Positions 1 to 10,152 of a DNA stretch of 37,899 nucleotides are shown here, in pieces. This DNA is from Bacteriovoracaceae bacterium (GTDB lineage Bacteria > Bdellovibrionota > Bacteriovoracia > Bacteriovoracales > Bacteriovoracaceae), in assembly GCA_947461145.1 (NCBI GenBank), contig CANHJD010000008.1, positions 1 through 37,899 on the forward strand, read 5' to 3'. Numbering within the stretch: the first letter of the stretch is position 1; each line of letters opens with the position of its first letter. The position numbers were made by a program, and so were the translations under genes. A model generated the notes under the pieces. It saw only the letters and a list, made by a program, of their open reading frames with translations. It was not told where the DNA came from and searched no databases.

Positions 1-72
1 GAGAGAATCAAGTATTTGCCTTGCGTTATTTTTGACATTTCCCTGGATGGCCAGGTAACTTGGGGGCAATAA
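1..72 (+). CDS. 3' end of an upstream gene, truncated by the window edge (…ERIKYLPCVIFDISLDGQVTWGQ*)
   Basis: Frame 1 is open from base 1 to the TAA at 70-72 and reads as plausible protein; the phosphohexomutase ATG follows at 90. Too short to identify. Confidence 0.4.
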   Translation, partial: ERIKYLPCVIFDISLDGQVTWGQ

Positions 73-89
73 ATTTGCGAGGGTTTAAA

Positions 90-1817
90 ATGGACCAAAA
101 AATAATTGAAAAGGCCAAGGACTGGGGATCAAATCCTTACTTTTCTGAGATTGACCGCCAAGAGATTCAATCACTACTCAAAAACGAGAAGGCCAATGAG
201 ATTGAACTCACTGAGCGTTTCTATCGCGACCTAGAATTCGGCACGGGTGGTCTTCGCGCTCCAATGGGAATGGGACAAAACCGAATGAACAAATATAATG
301 TTCGTCGCGCCACTCAAGCACTTTCTCAAATGATTATTAAAAATTTTGGTGGTGGCTCTGCCGTCATTTCATACGACTCAAGAAATAACTCAAAAGAATT
401 TGCTCTTGAGGCAGCTGGAGTTTTTGCAGGTAATGGAATTAAGGCGTATGTTTTCCATGCCCTCACTCCCACCCCGATGCTTTCGTATGGAGTTCGCCAC
501 TATAAGGCCCAGGCCGGAATCATGATTACTGCAAGTCACAATCCTCCAATTTATAATGGTTATAAAGCATTTTGGAATGATGGTGCTCAAGTAGTCCCTC
601 CTGTTGATAAAGATATCATCGTCGCCTACAACTCTCTTCAAAACTGGGAAAAGATAAAATTTATCCCCTTTGAAGAAGCCGTCTCAAAAGGTCTCGCTGC
701 TTGGACAGATGAAAAATTAGACAATGATTTTTACAAGGTCATAGAGAGCAAAGTCATTCAAGACACAAACATGTGTAAAAACCACGGAAGTGAATTATCT
801 ATTGTTTATACTGCTCTTCATGGAACAGGTCTTGTCCCATGCTTAGAGATCCTTAAAAGATTAGGTTTTTCAAAAACTTTTAGTATCGCTGAACAGGCAA
901 AACCTGATGGAAACTTTCCAACTGTAAAATCCCCAAATCCAGAAGATCCTAAGGCCCTAAAACTTGCCGTTGATCAGATGCTTTCATCAAATGCTGATAT
1001 TGTTTATGGGACAGATCCAGATTGTGACAGGTTGGGAGTTGTCGTCAATGCAAATGGGAAAGCTGAATTTATCAATGGCAATCAAATTGCTGTGTTGATG
1101 CTTTATTATCTTTTCAAGAGAAAAGCTGAATTTAAAACCATTCCTTCAAAAGCCTTAGTTCTTAAATCAATCGTCACCTCACCTCTTCAGAATGCGATTG
1201 TTGAATCTTTTGGTGGCACAGTGATGGATACCCTTACAGGCTTCAAGTGGATGGCAGGCCTCATCAGGGACTTGGAAGAGAAGAAGTCAGGTCATAACTT
1301 TGTTTTCGCCTCTGAAGAATCTTTCGGTTATATGCCTCATTGTGAAAGCCGTGATAAAGACGGAGTTAGTTCAGTCGCCCTCATGTCAGAAGTTGCTCTT
1401 TATTTTAAACTTCAGGGAAAAACTCTGATTGATGCCTTGGATGAAATCTACAGTGCTTATGGTTTTTATTATGAATCCCTTGTCTCTCAAGATTATGAAG
1501 GCCTAGCAGGGGCGCAAAAAATAAATCGCATTATGGAATTTTTCAGAAATTACCCAGAATCACATTTTGCTGGCGAGAAGATCGTGGCAACAGAGGATTA
1601 TGAAAAGGGACTCAATCTACCAAAAAGTAATGTTCTAAGTTTTACTTTTGAAAGTGGCAATAAACTCTTCCTCAGGCCATCTGGAACAGAACCAAAGATC
1701 AAGTTTTATACCATGGTAAGAGAGACGGAAGGAGATCTAGCAAAGAAGAAAGCCAATGCTCTAAATAAAGTAAATATCATCGAGACTAAAATTAGAGAAT
1801 ACTGTGAGAAAGCATAA
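90..1817 (+). CDS. Phosphoglucomutase/phosphomannomutase family protein (alpha-D-phosphohexomutase)
   Basis: Motifs GTGGLRAPMG, ITASHNPPIYNGYK, DPDCDRLG and FRPSGTEPKIKFY-like LFLRPSGTEPKIKFY. The ATG at 90 is preferred to the track's TTG at 60. Confidence 0.95.
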   Translation: MDQKIIEKAKDWGSNPYFSEIDRQEIQSLLKNEKANEIELTERFYRDLEFGTGGLRAPMGMGQNRMNKYNVRRATQALSQMIIKNFGGGSAVISYDSRNNSKEFALEAAGVFAGNGIKAYVFHALTPTPMLSYGVRHYKAQAGIMITASHNPPIYNGYKAFWNDGAQVVPPVDKDIIVAYNSLQNWEKIKFIPFEEAVSKGLAAWTDEKLDNDFYKVIESKVIQDTNMCKNHGSELSIVYTALHGTGLVPCLEILKRLGFSKTFSIAEQAKPDGNFPTVKSPNPEDPKALKLAVDQMLSSNADIVYGTDPDCDRLGVVVNANGKAEFINGNQIAVLMLYYLFKRKAEFKTIPSKALVLKSIVTSPLQNAIVESFGGTVMDTLTGFKWMAGLIRDLEEKKSGHNFVFASEESFGYMPHCESRDKDGVSSVALMSEVALYFKLQGKTLIDALDEIYSAYGFYYESLVSQDYEGLAGAQKINRIMEFFRNYPESHFAGEKIVATEDYEKGLNLPKSNVLSFTFESGNKLFLRPSGTEPKIKFYTMVRETEGDLAKKKANALNKVNIIETKIREYCEKA

Positions 1818-2492
1818 ATGGAAAAAGTAATTGTACTCCTTAGTGGAGGTATGGATTCACTAGTTTGTGCAGGTCTTGCTAATAAAGATTATAAAAATAT
1901 CTATGCCCTCCATATGAATTATGGGCAAAAAACATCTGCTCGAGAAAGAATTTCATTTGATGAGATCTGCAATTTCTACCATATACCTTTGGAGAAAAGA
2001 AAAATCATCGACATGACATTTTTAAAGCAAATTGGTGGAAGTTCATTAACTGATGAAACAATTGCCGTGAAGAATTATCAAGGAGACTCAGATATTGTAC
2101 CTGATTCTTATGTCCCCTTCAGAAATTCAATTATCCTTTCTTTAGCTGTGAGCTGGGCCGAAGCAATTGGGGCGACAAAACTTTTTATAGGTGCAAACTT
2201 TGAAGACTCTCCTGGATATCCAGACTGCCGCCCGAGTTATTATGAGGCATTTAATAAGGTGATTAAAGAAGGGACAAAGGCAGGCAATATTGAAATTCTA
2301 ACCCCAGTCATTCATATGAAAAAACGTGAAATTGTCAGCAAAGGTTTAGAACTAAAAGTACCTTTTCAATTAAGTTGGTCTTGCTACAAGAGTTCTTCGA
2401 AAGCTTGCGGCCAATGTGACTCTTGTGCTCTTCGGATAAGAGGATTTCAAGAGGCGGGTATTTCTGACCCAATTGACTATCAAAAAGTCTGA
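1818..2492 (+). CDS. queC: 7-cyano-7-deazaguanine synthase
   Basis: N-terminal VLLSGGMDS PP-loop, VPFRNSIILSLA, and C-terminal SWSCYKSSSKACGQCDSCALRIRGF zinc motif. The ATG directly abuts the upstream TAA. Confidence 0.95.
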   Translation: MEKVIVLLSGGMDSLVCAGLANKDYKNIYALHMNYGQKTSARERISFDEICNFYHIPLEKRKIIDMTFLKQIGGSSLTDETIAVKNYQGDSDIVPDSYVPFRNSIILSLAVSWAEAIGATKLFIGANFEDSPGYPDCRPSYYEAFNKVIKEGTKAGNIEILTPVIHMKKREIVSKGLELKVPFQLSWSCYKSSSKACGQCDSCALRIRGFQEAGISDPIDYQKV

Positions 2493-2528
2493 TTTAAACT
2501 TAGCTTTTAAACGTCAAAGGAGTCACTT

Positions 2529-2789
2529 GTGAAATTTTTTCTAATCCTTACTCTTATGGTCTCTGCTACTTTCGCTGAAGAAAACAAGCCTTCCAAATTT
2601 GAAGAGATTAAGCCTCAAATTATTGCCCATATCGACCAAAGAATCAGCATGCTTCAAGCACAAAAAAGCTGTATTCAAGCCGCAACATCAAAAGAGCAGA
2701 TTAAGGCCTGTCATGCTGCACATAAGGACTCAATAAAGAAGATGAGAGAAGAAAATAGAAAATCAAGAAATGGTAAAAATAAAAACTAA
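2529..2789 (+). CDS. Small secreted protein of unknown function
   Basis: GTG start with AAAGGAG SD. Signal peptide MKFFLILTLMVSATFA, then a charged helical region with two Cys. Confidence 0.7.
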   Translation: MKFFLILTLMVSATFAEENKPSKFEEIKPQIIAHIDQRISMLQAQKSCIQAATSKEQIKACHAAHKDSIKKMREENRKSRNGKNKN

Positions 2790-2827
2790 TCAAGAATCAA
2801 ATCAGGGAGGGGGAAACCTCTCCCCTA

Positions 2828-4204
2828 TCAACGCTTTCTAATCTTCTCTAAAGCTTTCACAACCTTCCTAAAATTGACGTAATCATAGCGCCCCTGACAC
2901 TTTAGTAAAAAGTCTTCCATTGAGGGCTCTTCATCTGTAAGAAAATAGTACGAGAAGTCATTGGCGACAATAAAGAGTGCCGAAATAGGTGATATTTTTT
3001 CTGCCCTTAACCCCATCGGAAATCCAGACCCATCAGGTAACTCATGATGCTGAAGGGCCAAAACATCAGTATCTGTTGGTGCCGAATTAAAGTAACTTTT
3101 GATTAAATTTGATGCATCTTTGGGGTGAGACAGAAATATTTTCTGATCTTCATCAGATAAATGAGATTTTATTTTTTCAAACTCTGCTAGAGTTTTAATT
3201 TTTAGTAATTTGGGTCTGACGGCAAGAGTGATATCTGAAATAACAGAGGCGTAGACAATTTTATCAATTGAAGTTTTAGAAATCCAATCAAGTTGCTTTG
3301 CTAAAAGACAGGCTATTACGCTTGTAAGATTCATCTTTTGAGTAAAAAAAGCGTACTCATTTTTATTTTCTTTCAGCATATTGATGATAACTTCTACTTT
3401 CTGTTCTTTCTCAACAATTGAGCGAATATTATCTATGGCCTTATCTATAATTTTCTTAAACTCAGAGTCAACATGGACGTCTTCATCGATTCGAAGAATC
3501 TTCTGTTCAAATTTTTTCTCTGGAGTATCATTTGCGCCCCTAAGAACGAAGCGAAAGTTGTTCGCCTTTAAAAAAATATTAATTTGCCTTTGAATCTGAC
3601 TTATTACCCAGATGGCAGTATCTCTTGAGACGTAGAGATACTTAATCCCTTTATCCCTATACCTCTTCATGTCTAGTTCATTTGTGTTATCATCTTCATT
3701 AAAAACTTTTACAAATTTATCTGGGCCAATTTTTAAAAAAAGATTTTTATTAATACCATCCAAGATAGAGAGAAAATCAATATCAATGCGGCAATAGTCC
3801 GAATGATTCATGTATGGTGAATTCTCAAAAGTTTTCTGAGCTTCATCGACAAGATTATTAGGCAATGAAGCCTCATCCATCAAAACGAACTGATTCAAGT
3901 CTTTAAGAAGCTCTTTTCCCTCTGCCCTTATTTCGTCCACCAAAATTACAATTTTAACCGACTTTGAATTCTCTTTGAGGTAACCAAAAAAATCCTCAAT
4001 GAGATAAGAGTTTGGTGTGTAATCGTAAACTATCATGCTGGGAGCATGAACTAAATTTTTTAAATACAACAAAGCCTTTTCTTCAGATTCAAGCTCAGTG
4101 ACCTCTGTCAAAAGAAGAGTCTCTAGGACAAACTTCAAGATCCCCCTCATATAGGGGGAAGAAGAAATGACAAGAAAGGGTAGCTGACTTGGCCCAGTAG
4201 TCAT
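2828..4204 (-). CDS. Receiver-like domain plus degenerate HD-GYP-related domain protein
   Basis: Ends with LQHHELPDGSGFPMGLRAEKISPISALFIVANDF (HD-GYP signature). N-terminus LPFLVISSSPYMRGILKFVLE…MIVYDYTP is receiver-like. The ATG at 4204 (MTTGPSQ) is preferred because the track start overlaps the upstream gene by 68 nt. Confidence 0.8.
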   Translation of the reverse strand: MTTGPSQLPFLVISSSPYMRGILKFVLETLLLTEVTELESEEKALLYLKNLVHAPSMIVYDYTPNSYLIEDFFGYLKENSKSVKIVILVDEIRAEGKELLKDLNQFVLMDEASLPNNLVDEAQKTFENSPYMNHSDYCRIDIDFLSILDGINKNLFLKIGPDKFVKVFNEDDNTNELDMKRYRDKGIKYLYVSRDTAIWVISQIQRQINIFLKANNFRFVLRGANDTPEKKFEQKILRIDEDVHVDSEFKKIIDKAIDNIRSIVEKEQKVEVIINMLKENKNEYAFFTQKMNLTSVIACLLAKQLDWISKTSIDKIVYASVISDITLAVRPKLLKIKTLAEFEKIKSHLSDEDQKIFLSHPKDASNLIKSYFNSAPTDTDVLALQHHELPDGSGFPMGLRAEKISPISALFIVANDFSYYFLTDEEPSMEDFLLKCQGRYDYVNFRKVVKALEKIRKR

Positions 4205-4205
4205 T

Positions 4206-5135
4206 TTAGTAGAGTTGGACAAAATCACCCTCTGTGACAGAGCCGCCAGAATGGAGAATACAAACAGCTCCATCAGCTCCTAGGTAATCCACCACTTCAA
4301 GTGTCCCCTTAACTTCTCCTTGAGAAACTCCGATCATGGCACCTGACTCAGGATCAAAGACCTCCTGCCCTTCAGTTATGACTTTAAGAATATCTCCTAA
4401 ATTAATGCCTGAAACACGTCCGGCATTGATATAAATTTTTGTCCCAATAATTTTTGCTACTCGCCCCATCCAGTCTAATCGACTTCCTACTTTTATAACT
4501 TTCGGAATAAATTTTCTAACAGCAACCCTGACTGAATAACGGAGTAATTCTTGTCTGTAAGCGAGGTTGTCTTCACTCTCAGCTTGATAGAACTTTAGAT
4601 TATCATCTGAAATATTTCCATCAACTGTCTCTGAAAAAAGTTCCTTATTTGAAAGAACATCATAGGCCTTTATCTCGACGTAAGTTTCTGCCAAAGATTT
4701 CACTTTTCTAACGAAACCAATTTCATCACTTTTCTGTCTGATTCGAGCTTCCTTAATTCTGCCAAAGATTACAACATTGACCCCAGACATCTTCGCCTTA
4801 CGCGAAAGTTGCGCCAATTTTACTCCTCCACCGGCATAGATTTCTTTCGAACTTCCAAATACGCTCTCACCCTCAGGATCAATGATGAATTCACGGGATC
4901 GACCAATTTCGCGGCGGAATTCTTCAGTCGCAACAATGGCCAAATCATCTCCGCCTATTGGAGATTCGTTATAAAAACTCAGAAGGGCAATTTTCTTCTT
5001 GATGGGATTAAATTCTGAAACCTTTTTAAGATTACTGGCCTGACTAATAGGTCTTCTGCGCATAACTGGAGCACAAGACTGAAAGAGAAATAAAACCATC
5101 AGAATTGGTGAAATGATCGTAGCATGGTGAGACAT
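4206..5135 (-). CDS. Lipoprotein resembling the FlgT middle and C-terminal domains
   Basis: Signal/lipobox LFLFQSCAP. KKIALLSFYNESP…VVIFGRI resembles FlgT_M/CsgG. GRVAKIIGTKIYINAGRVSGINLGDILKVI…DPESGAMIG resembles FlgT_C. Confidence 0.65.
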   Translation of the reverse strand: MSHHATIISPILMVLFLFQSCAPVMRRRPISQASNLKKVSEFNPIKKKIALLSFYNESPIGGDDLAIVATEEFRREIGRSREFIIDPEGESVFGSSKEIYAGGGVKLAQLSRKAKMSGVNVVIFGRIKEARIRQKSDEIGFVRKVKSLAETYVEIKAYDVLSNKELFSETVDGNISDDNLKFYQAESEDNLAYRQELLRYSVRVAVRKFIPKVIKVGSRLDWMGRVAKIIGTKIYINAGRVSGINLGDILKVITEGQEVFDPESGAMIGVSQGEVKGTLEVVDYLGADGAVCILHSGGSVTEGDFVQLY

Positions 5136-5148
5136 CTTCCATCCCTAG

Positions 5149-6456
5149 TTATTCAGCAACAAACTTGATAATAGACTGCGCCCCGTTAAAATCATTTACT
5201 AAGGCATAGTTATTATAAGATTTTAACTCTTTTATGCTCGACAATAAATCAGTAAACGATTTTTCCTCACCCTTGTAAAAACAATTTATAATAGTTTGAT
5301 CTTTGGAGAAATTATCAATCGTGACATCTAAACTTAACAGATTCCCTCGGTCTTTAATCATTTTAACAAAAGAGAAAACATCTCCTGAATTTTTATACCC
5401 CATCAAAACCAACTTTTTAGATCGGGTAACATCGGCTTTCTTATCAGAGATTTTTTGATTCAATTGCAAAAAAAGAGGTAGTGGCAAGCGAGAAATGGAA
5501 CTTGCCAGCGCCGAGTTTGTAGCTTTTTGAGTCTGAGAGATAAATTTTCGGCTTTCGGGGAAAATCGTTGAATTTGAAATAATTTGCTTAGTCTGTATAT
5601 CTTGAACAACTGCCCTGCCCTCCCACCTAAAAGTTTCCTCTTTAAGAGGACCAGCAGTATTTGATCTCAACAAATTAACTGTTATTTTTAAAAAAGCTGA
5701 ATTGTAGAACTCTTCGGGAATACTTAGCTCCCCAGCAACAGAATCAGTCCATTTATTATAAAACAAACTACAATCTCCTGAGCAGACGACGACATCCTCA
5801 ACATTTGTAAGAGTATTTTCAGCAAACCATTTTAGCCAATACTTATTCAATGGATCAATAAAGCTTAATTCATTATCTAAGCCTAGATCCTCCCATTTAA
5901 ATTGCAGTGGTACGATATCAGTAATAATAAAGATTTTAGATAAGAGCTTTTTCTCTCTATTCAGAATACGCTGAAAAAATTTTTCTATTTTATTCTTATC
6001 AAGGACTAATTCAACTTTTGCACTCCAACTATTTGGATCTGTTTTATCTTGAATAAGTTCTTTAAATTTATAACTTTCAACGAGTCTCAAAACATTTGAA
6101 TAGTTAATAAATAAATTCTTTTCATCCTTTGAAATCTCATAAATAAAAGCTGATTTTTCCTCTTCTTTTAAAATCTGAGTATAATTAGGCCCAAATTTTT
6201 CATTTAGCTTCCTCTCCTTGTAATTGGAAAGATACTCATTAAAAGATTCAGTCAATTTAGAACTTAAGGTGGCATAGTTTTGCCCCATCTCTGAACTCTT
6301 CATTTCTATCAGCTTAAGCGTGGCATGAAAAATCATCTCTTTCTGGGCCGTCTCACGATTGGAAGAATTCAACTTTTCATTAACCGAAATAGTCTCAGTG
6401 ATTTGTCCAAAAGCAATATGACTGGTCAGTATGAAAAAAAACAGAATCAATTTCAC
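5149..6456 (-). CDS. Secreted/periplasmic protein of unknown function, possibly FlgT N-domain-like
   Basis: Signal peptide MKLILFFFILTSHIAFG, then ITETISVNEKLNSSNRETAQKEMIFHATLKLI. GTG start overlaps the dnaE TGA (GTGA). Confidence 0.6.
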   Translation of the reverse strand: MKLILFFFILTSHIAFGQITETISVNEKLNSSNRETAQKEMIFHATLKLIEMKSSEMGQNYATLSSKLTESFNEYLSNYKERKLNEKFGPNYTQILKEEEKSAFIYEISKDEKNLFINYSNVLRLVESYKFKELIQDKTDPNSWSAKVELVLDKNKIEKFFQRILNREKKLLSKIFIITDIVPLQFKWEDLGLDNELSFIDPLNKYWLKWFAENTLTNVEDVVVCSGDCSLFYNKWTDSVAGELSIPEEFYNSAFLKITVNLLRSNTAGPLKEETFRWEGRAVVQDIQTKQIISNSTIFPESRKFISQTQKATNSALASSISRLPLPLFLQLNQKISDKKADVTRSKKLVLMGYKNSGDVFSFVKMIKDRGNLLSLDVTIDNFSKDQTIINCFYKGEEKSFTDLLSSIKELKSYNNYALVNDFNGAQSIIKFVAE

Positions 6457-9400
6457 TGTCTGATATCCTCCACCTTGCCATCAATAATCAGGGATACTGA
6501 ATTCGTGTTTAGGAGCTCATTAAGCTTTGCCACCATTTGAGGAGAAGGGCTTACAAGGAAATTATCATCCAATTGCATTCTGGCTCTTCCCTCTGAAGTT
6601 TCAAAAATAAAATGTATAGGCACGGATCCTCTATAACTGAGTAAGATTTGCTTCATTTGAGAGAGCGAATGTGGATTTAAATGACTTACAGGGACATTCA
6701 CTCTTACAGATGTCACACGATCGTCTGACTCGTCTTTAAGGTAACTAATCTTATTTGGATAAAACTTTTTAGGATCCTCAGCAAGATTTACGACTCCGTT
6801 CAATATCAAAGGATCATCCCCGGTCAAAAACTGCTGATATTCAGCAAAAACCTTAGGAAAGAAAAGACACTCAATTTTGCCGGAAAGATCTTCGAAAGTA
6901 ACAAAAGCCATTTTATCACCTTTCTTAGTGAGAATGACTTTGCTTTCAGAAACCATGCCCGCAATAACCATGCTCCTCTTGCTAGGGTCATGTTCATCTC
7001 CCATACGCGGATTAAATCCTTCAGGTCTAGCTACAGTTGGTAGATCCTGGATCGATGCAATACTCATTGAGGTGAGTTTAGTCATTATGTCTTTAAATCG
7101 AAATAATGGGTGGCCCGAGACATAAATTCCCAAAAGCTCAGCTTCATGATTAAGCTTTTGCTTTTCATCAAACTCTTGAGACTCACTTATATTTAATTGC
7201 TCCTCAGATGTTTGAGAATTTTCTCCCATATCAAAAAGCGAGGTTTGACCCATCAACTTTTCTTCTTTCTTTTTCTCAGCAAACGTAACAATAAACTCCA
7301 TATTATCTAAAAGAGTTTTGCGATTAAACTTCTCGCAAGAATCGAAACCTCCAACCTTGATTAAAGCTTCCAACACTCGCTTATTGACCGATTTGAGATT
7401 CACTCGTTCACAAAAATCAATGAAGCCTTTAAAAGGTCCATTCTCCGTCCTTTCACGAACGATGTCCTCAACGGCCCCCTCTCCAACGCCTTTAACGGCT
7501 CCCAGACCAAAACGAATAGTCTGACCTATGACGTTGAATAGCCAAAGTGATTCGTTAACATCTGGAGGAAGTATGGCGATCTCAAAATCTTTAGCTTCTT
7601 GAATGTAAGCCGTAATTTTTTCTTTGTTGTTGATCTCTGTGCCAAGAAGGGCGGCAAAGAACTGGGCCGGGTAATACTTTTTTAAGAAAGCTGTCTGATA
7701 GGAAATAACCGAATAAGCAACAGCATGGGATTTATTAAAACCATACTCCGCAAATTTTTCCATTAAATCAAATAGTGCAATCGCCTTCTCCTCATTGAAG
7801 CCTCTCTCGACGGCTCCCTTGCGGAAAATTTCCTTATGCATGGCCATTTCTTCGGCTTTCTTTTTTCCCATCGCCCTTCGGAGCATATCCGCTTGGCCAA
7901 GGGAGTAACCTGCCACCACTCGAGCGATGTTCATCACCTGCTCTTGGTAAACAATAATACCGTAGGTATCTTTCAGAACTGGTTTTAATTCTTCAAAAGA
8001 ATACACTTCAGGCTTTTGACCATGCTTGATTTCTGCAAATTCATGGTGCATTCCTGATCCCATTGGACCAGGTCGGTAAAGAGCATTAATTGCGGTGATA
8101 TCATCAATCGAATCTGGCTTAATTCTTTTGCATAAATCCTGCATTCCAGATGACTCTAGCTGGAAAACACCAACAGTCTGACCTTCAGATATTAATTGAT
8201 AAACATCTTTATCGTGGTAATCGATGAACTCAATATCAAAATCCGGTTTTAAATCCCTCTGGATAAGTTTTGATGCATTTGAAATTACGGTTAAAGTCTT
8301 AAGCCCAAGAAAGTCAAATTTGACCAGTCCTATTTTTTCAGAAAAATCTTTATCAAACTGAACAACCTGTTCACCTTTGGCCCCTCTGAAAAGAGGACAG
8401 TATGTTACGAGAGGTTCATTGGTGATGATAACCCCGGCCGCATGGATCCCCGCGTGACGATTTAATCCCTCAAGCCTCTTGCCGATCTGAAGAATCCGAC
8501 GAATTTTTGGATCATTATCTTCCAGCTCTTTAAGCTTTGGCTCCTTATCAATTGCTTCTTGTAGCTCAATTCCTAATTCCTCTGGGACAAGCTTGGCAAG
8601 CGTATCGGCTTCAGAGTAAGGAAGAGCAAAAACTCGAGAGACATCTCTTAAAACGGCTTTCGCTGAGAGAGTCCCAAAAGTAATAATTTGACCAACTCTT
8701 TCCTCACCATATTTTTTTGTCACATATTCAATAACTTCTTGCCGACGATCCTGACAAAAATCGATATCAAAATCGGGCATTGAAATACGCTCAGGATTAA
8801 TGAAACGCTCAAAGAGTAAGTTAAAGGGAATAGGATCAACGTTGGTAATTTTGAGAGCATAGGCCACAATTGAGCCTGCCCCAGAACCACGTCCTGGCCC
8901 AACAGGAATACCACTCGCCTTAGACCAACCGATAAAATCTGATACGATTAAGAAATAACCAGTAAAACCCATCTGCTTAATGAGACCAACTTCAACATTA
9001 AGCCTTTCAAGATATTGAGGTCTGATTTCAGATTCCCAATTTGGCTTTTCACGTAAATGCTTAAAGTGAGGACCAGCAAAACGCTCTTCTAAACCTTCCA
9101 GGGATAAGCGTGAGAAATAGTCTTCTTCAGTTTCTTGAGTTTTAATTTCAAATTTAGGAAGAAGATAGATTTGCTTTCCCTTCTCATCTTGCCAACGGAT
9201 TTCAAGATTACACTGATCTGCTATTTTGAGGGTATTATCGCAGGCTTCAGGTATGTAATGAAAAGCCTCACGCATCTCTTGAGCCGACTTGAAATAAAAT
9301 TCCGTCGTCGTAAGCTTCATCCGTTTTTCGTCTTCCAGCGTTTTTCCTGTCTGGATACACATTAAGACTTCTTGAGCGGCAGAATCATCTCGTGTTAAAT

Positions 9401-10103
9401 AATGACAGTCATTAGTGGCTACAAGAGGAATTGATTGCTCTTTAGCAAAAGCGATGATTTTTCTGTTAACATCAGCTTGCTCAGGGATACCATTCTCTTG
9501 AATCTCAAGATAAAAGTTATCCTGATAGATTTCTCGAAACTTCATAGCAGCTTGATATGCACGCTCATCTTGACCAGTAAATAAATTGTAACCTACTTCA
9601 CCCTTTAAACAAGCCGTTGTAGCGATGAGTCCTTCGGAAAATTCTCTTAAAAGCTCCACATCAGCGCGGGGCTTGTAATAAAATCCTTCTTGGTAGGCCT
9701 TAGAGAGAAGCTTACAAAGATTACGATAACCGGTGATATTTTTACACAGAAGAATCAAGTGATGAATTTGGTGCCTACCCTCAACCTCATCCTGAGAATC
9801 AAGAGTTTTTAAATTTTTAGGTGCTCTTCGATCGTGTCGTGAACCTGGAGTGAAGTATATTTCTGAGCCAAGGATTGGCTTAATCCCAGCAGAAAGCGCA
9901 CGGGTATAAAAATCAATCCCGCCGAACATATTTCCATGATCAGTACAAGCGATTGCAGGCATTTCCAATTCCTTGGCCCGCTTAAATAAGTCACTCAAAC
10001 GGATCGCACCATCTAGTAAGGAGTACTGTGAGTGGAGATGTAAGTGAGTAAAGCTGCCCTTATGGGTGTTTTGAAAATCGCTTCCGATGAAAGGGTTTTT
10101 CAT
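6453..10103 (-). CDS. dnaE: DNA polymerase III subunit alpha
   Basis: 1216 aa. PHP motif THLHLHSQYSLLDGA, PMPDFDIDF-like ISMPDFDIDFCQDRR, GPGRGSGAGSIVAYAL, YRPGPMGSGM, AEYGFNKSHAVAYSVISYQTAFLKKYYPAQF, C-terminal OB region. Confidence 0.98.
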   Translation of the reverse strand: MKNPFIGSDFQNTHKGSFTHLHLHSQYSLLDGAIRLSDLFKRAKELEMPAIACTDHGNMFGGIDFYTRALSAGIKPILGSEIYFTPGSRHDRRAPKNLKTLDSQDEVEGRHQIHHLILLCKNITGYRNLCKLLSKAYQEGFYYKPRADVELLREFSEGLIATTACLKGEVGYNLFTGQDERAYQAAMKFREIYQDNFYLEIQENGIPEQADVNRKIIAFAKEQSIPLVATNDCHYLTRDDSAAQEVLMCIQTGKTLEDEKRMKLTTTEFYFKSAQEMREAFHYIPEACDNTLKIADQCNLEIRWQDEKGKQIYLLPKFEIKTQETEEDYFSRLSLEGLEERFAGPHFKHLREKPNWESEIRPQYLERLNVEVGLIKQMGFTGYFLIVSDFIGWSKASGIPVGPGRGSGAGSIVAYALKITNVDPIPFNLLFERFINPERISMPDFDIDFCQDRRQEVIEYVTKKYGEERVGQIITFGTLSAKAVLRDVSRVFALPYSEADTLAKLVPEELGIELQEAIDKEPKLKELEDNDPKIRRILQIGKRLEGLNRHAGIHAAGVIITNEPLVTYCPLFRGAKGEQVVQFDKDFSEKIGLVKFDFLGLKTLTVISNASKLIQRDLKPDFDIEFIDYHDKDVYQLISEGQTVGVFQLESSGMQDLCKRIKPDSIDDITAINALYRPGPMGSGMHHEFAEIKHGQKPEVYSFEELKPVLKDTYGIIVYQEQVMNIARVVAGYSLGQADMLRRAMGKKKAEEMAMHKEIFRKGAVERGFNEEKAIALFDLMEKFAEYGFNKSHAVAYSVISYQTAFLKKYYPAQFFAALLGTEINNKEKITAYIQEAKDFEIAILPPDVNESLWLFNVIGQTIRFGLGAVKGVGEGAVEDIVRERTENGPFKGFIDFCERVNLKSVNKRVLEALIKVGGFDSCEKFNRKTLLDNMEFIVTFAEKKKEEKLMGQTSLFDMGENSQTSEEQLNISESQEFDEKQKLNHEAELLGIYVSGHPLFRFKDIMTKLTSMSIASIQDLPTVARPEGFNPRMGDEHDPSKRSMVIAGMVSESKVILTKKGDKMAFVTFEDLSGKIECLFFPKVFAEYQQFLTGDDPLILNGVVNLAEDPKKFYPNKISYLKDESDDRVTSVRVNVPVSHLNPHSLSQMKQILLSYRGSVPIHFIFETSEGRARMQLDDNFLVSPSPQMVAKLNELLNTNSVSLIIDGKVEDIRQ

Positions 10104-10152
10104 GCCTAATGCCTCGAGAAAGTAAGAATGTAATGATGAGTTTAGATAACCA

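Noticed and set aside
390-641. 83-aa minus-strand ORF inside the phosphohexomutase
   Set aside because: Antisense to strongly conserved coding sequence; other short nested ORFs in dnaE, guaA, guaB, murA, prfA and rho were rejected for the same reason.
2799-2830. GGGAGGGGGAAACCTCTCCCC as a possible bidirectional terminator between convergent genes
   Set aside because: Pairing needs a bulge and there is no T tract on either side; not strong enough to call.
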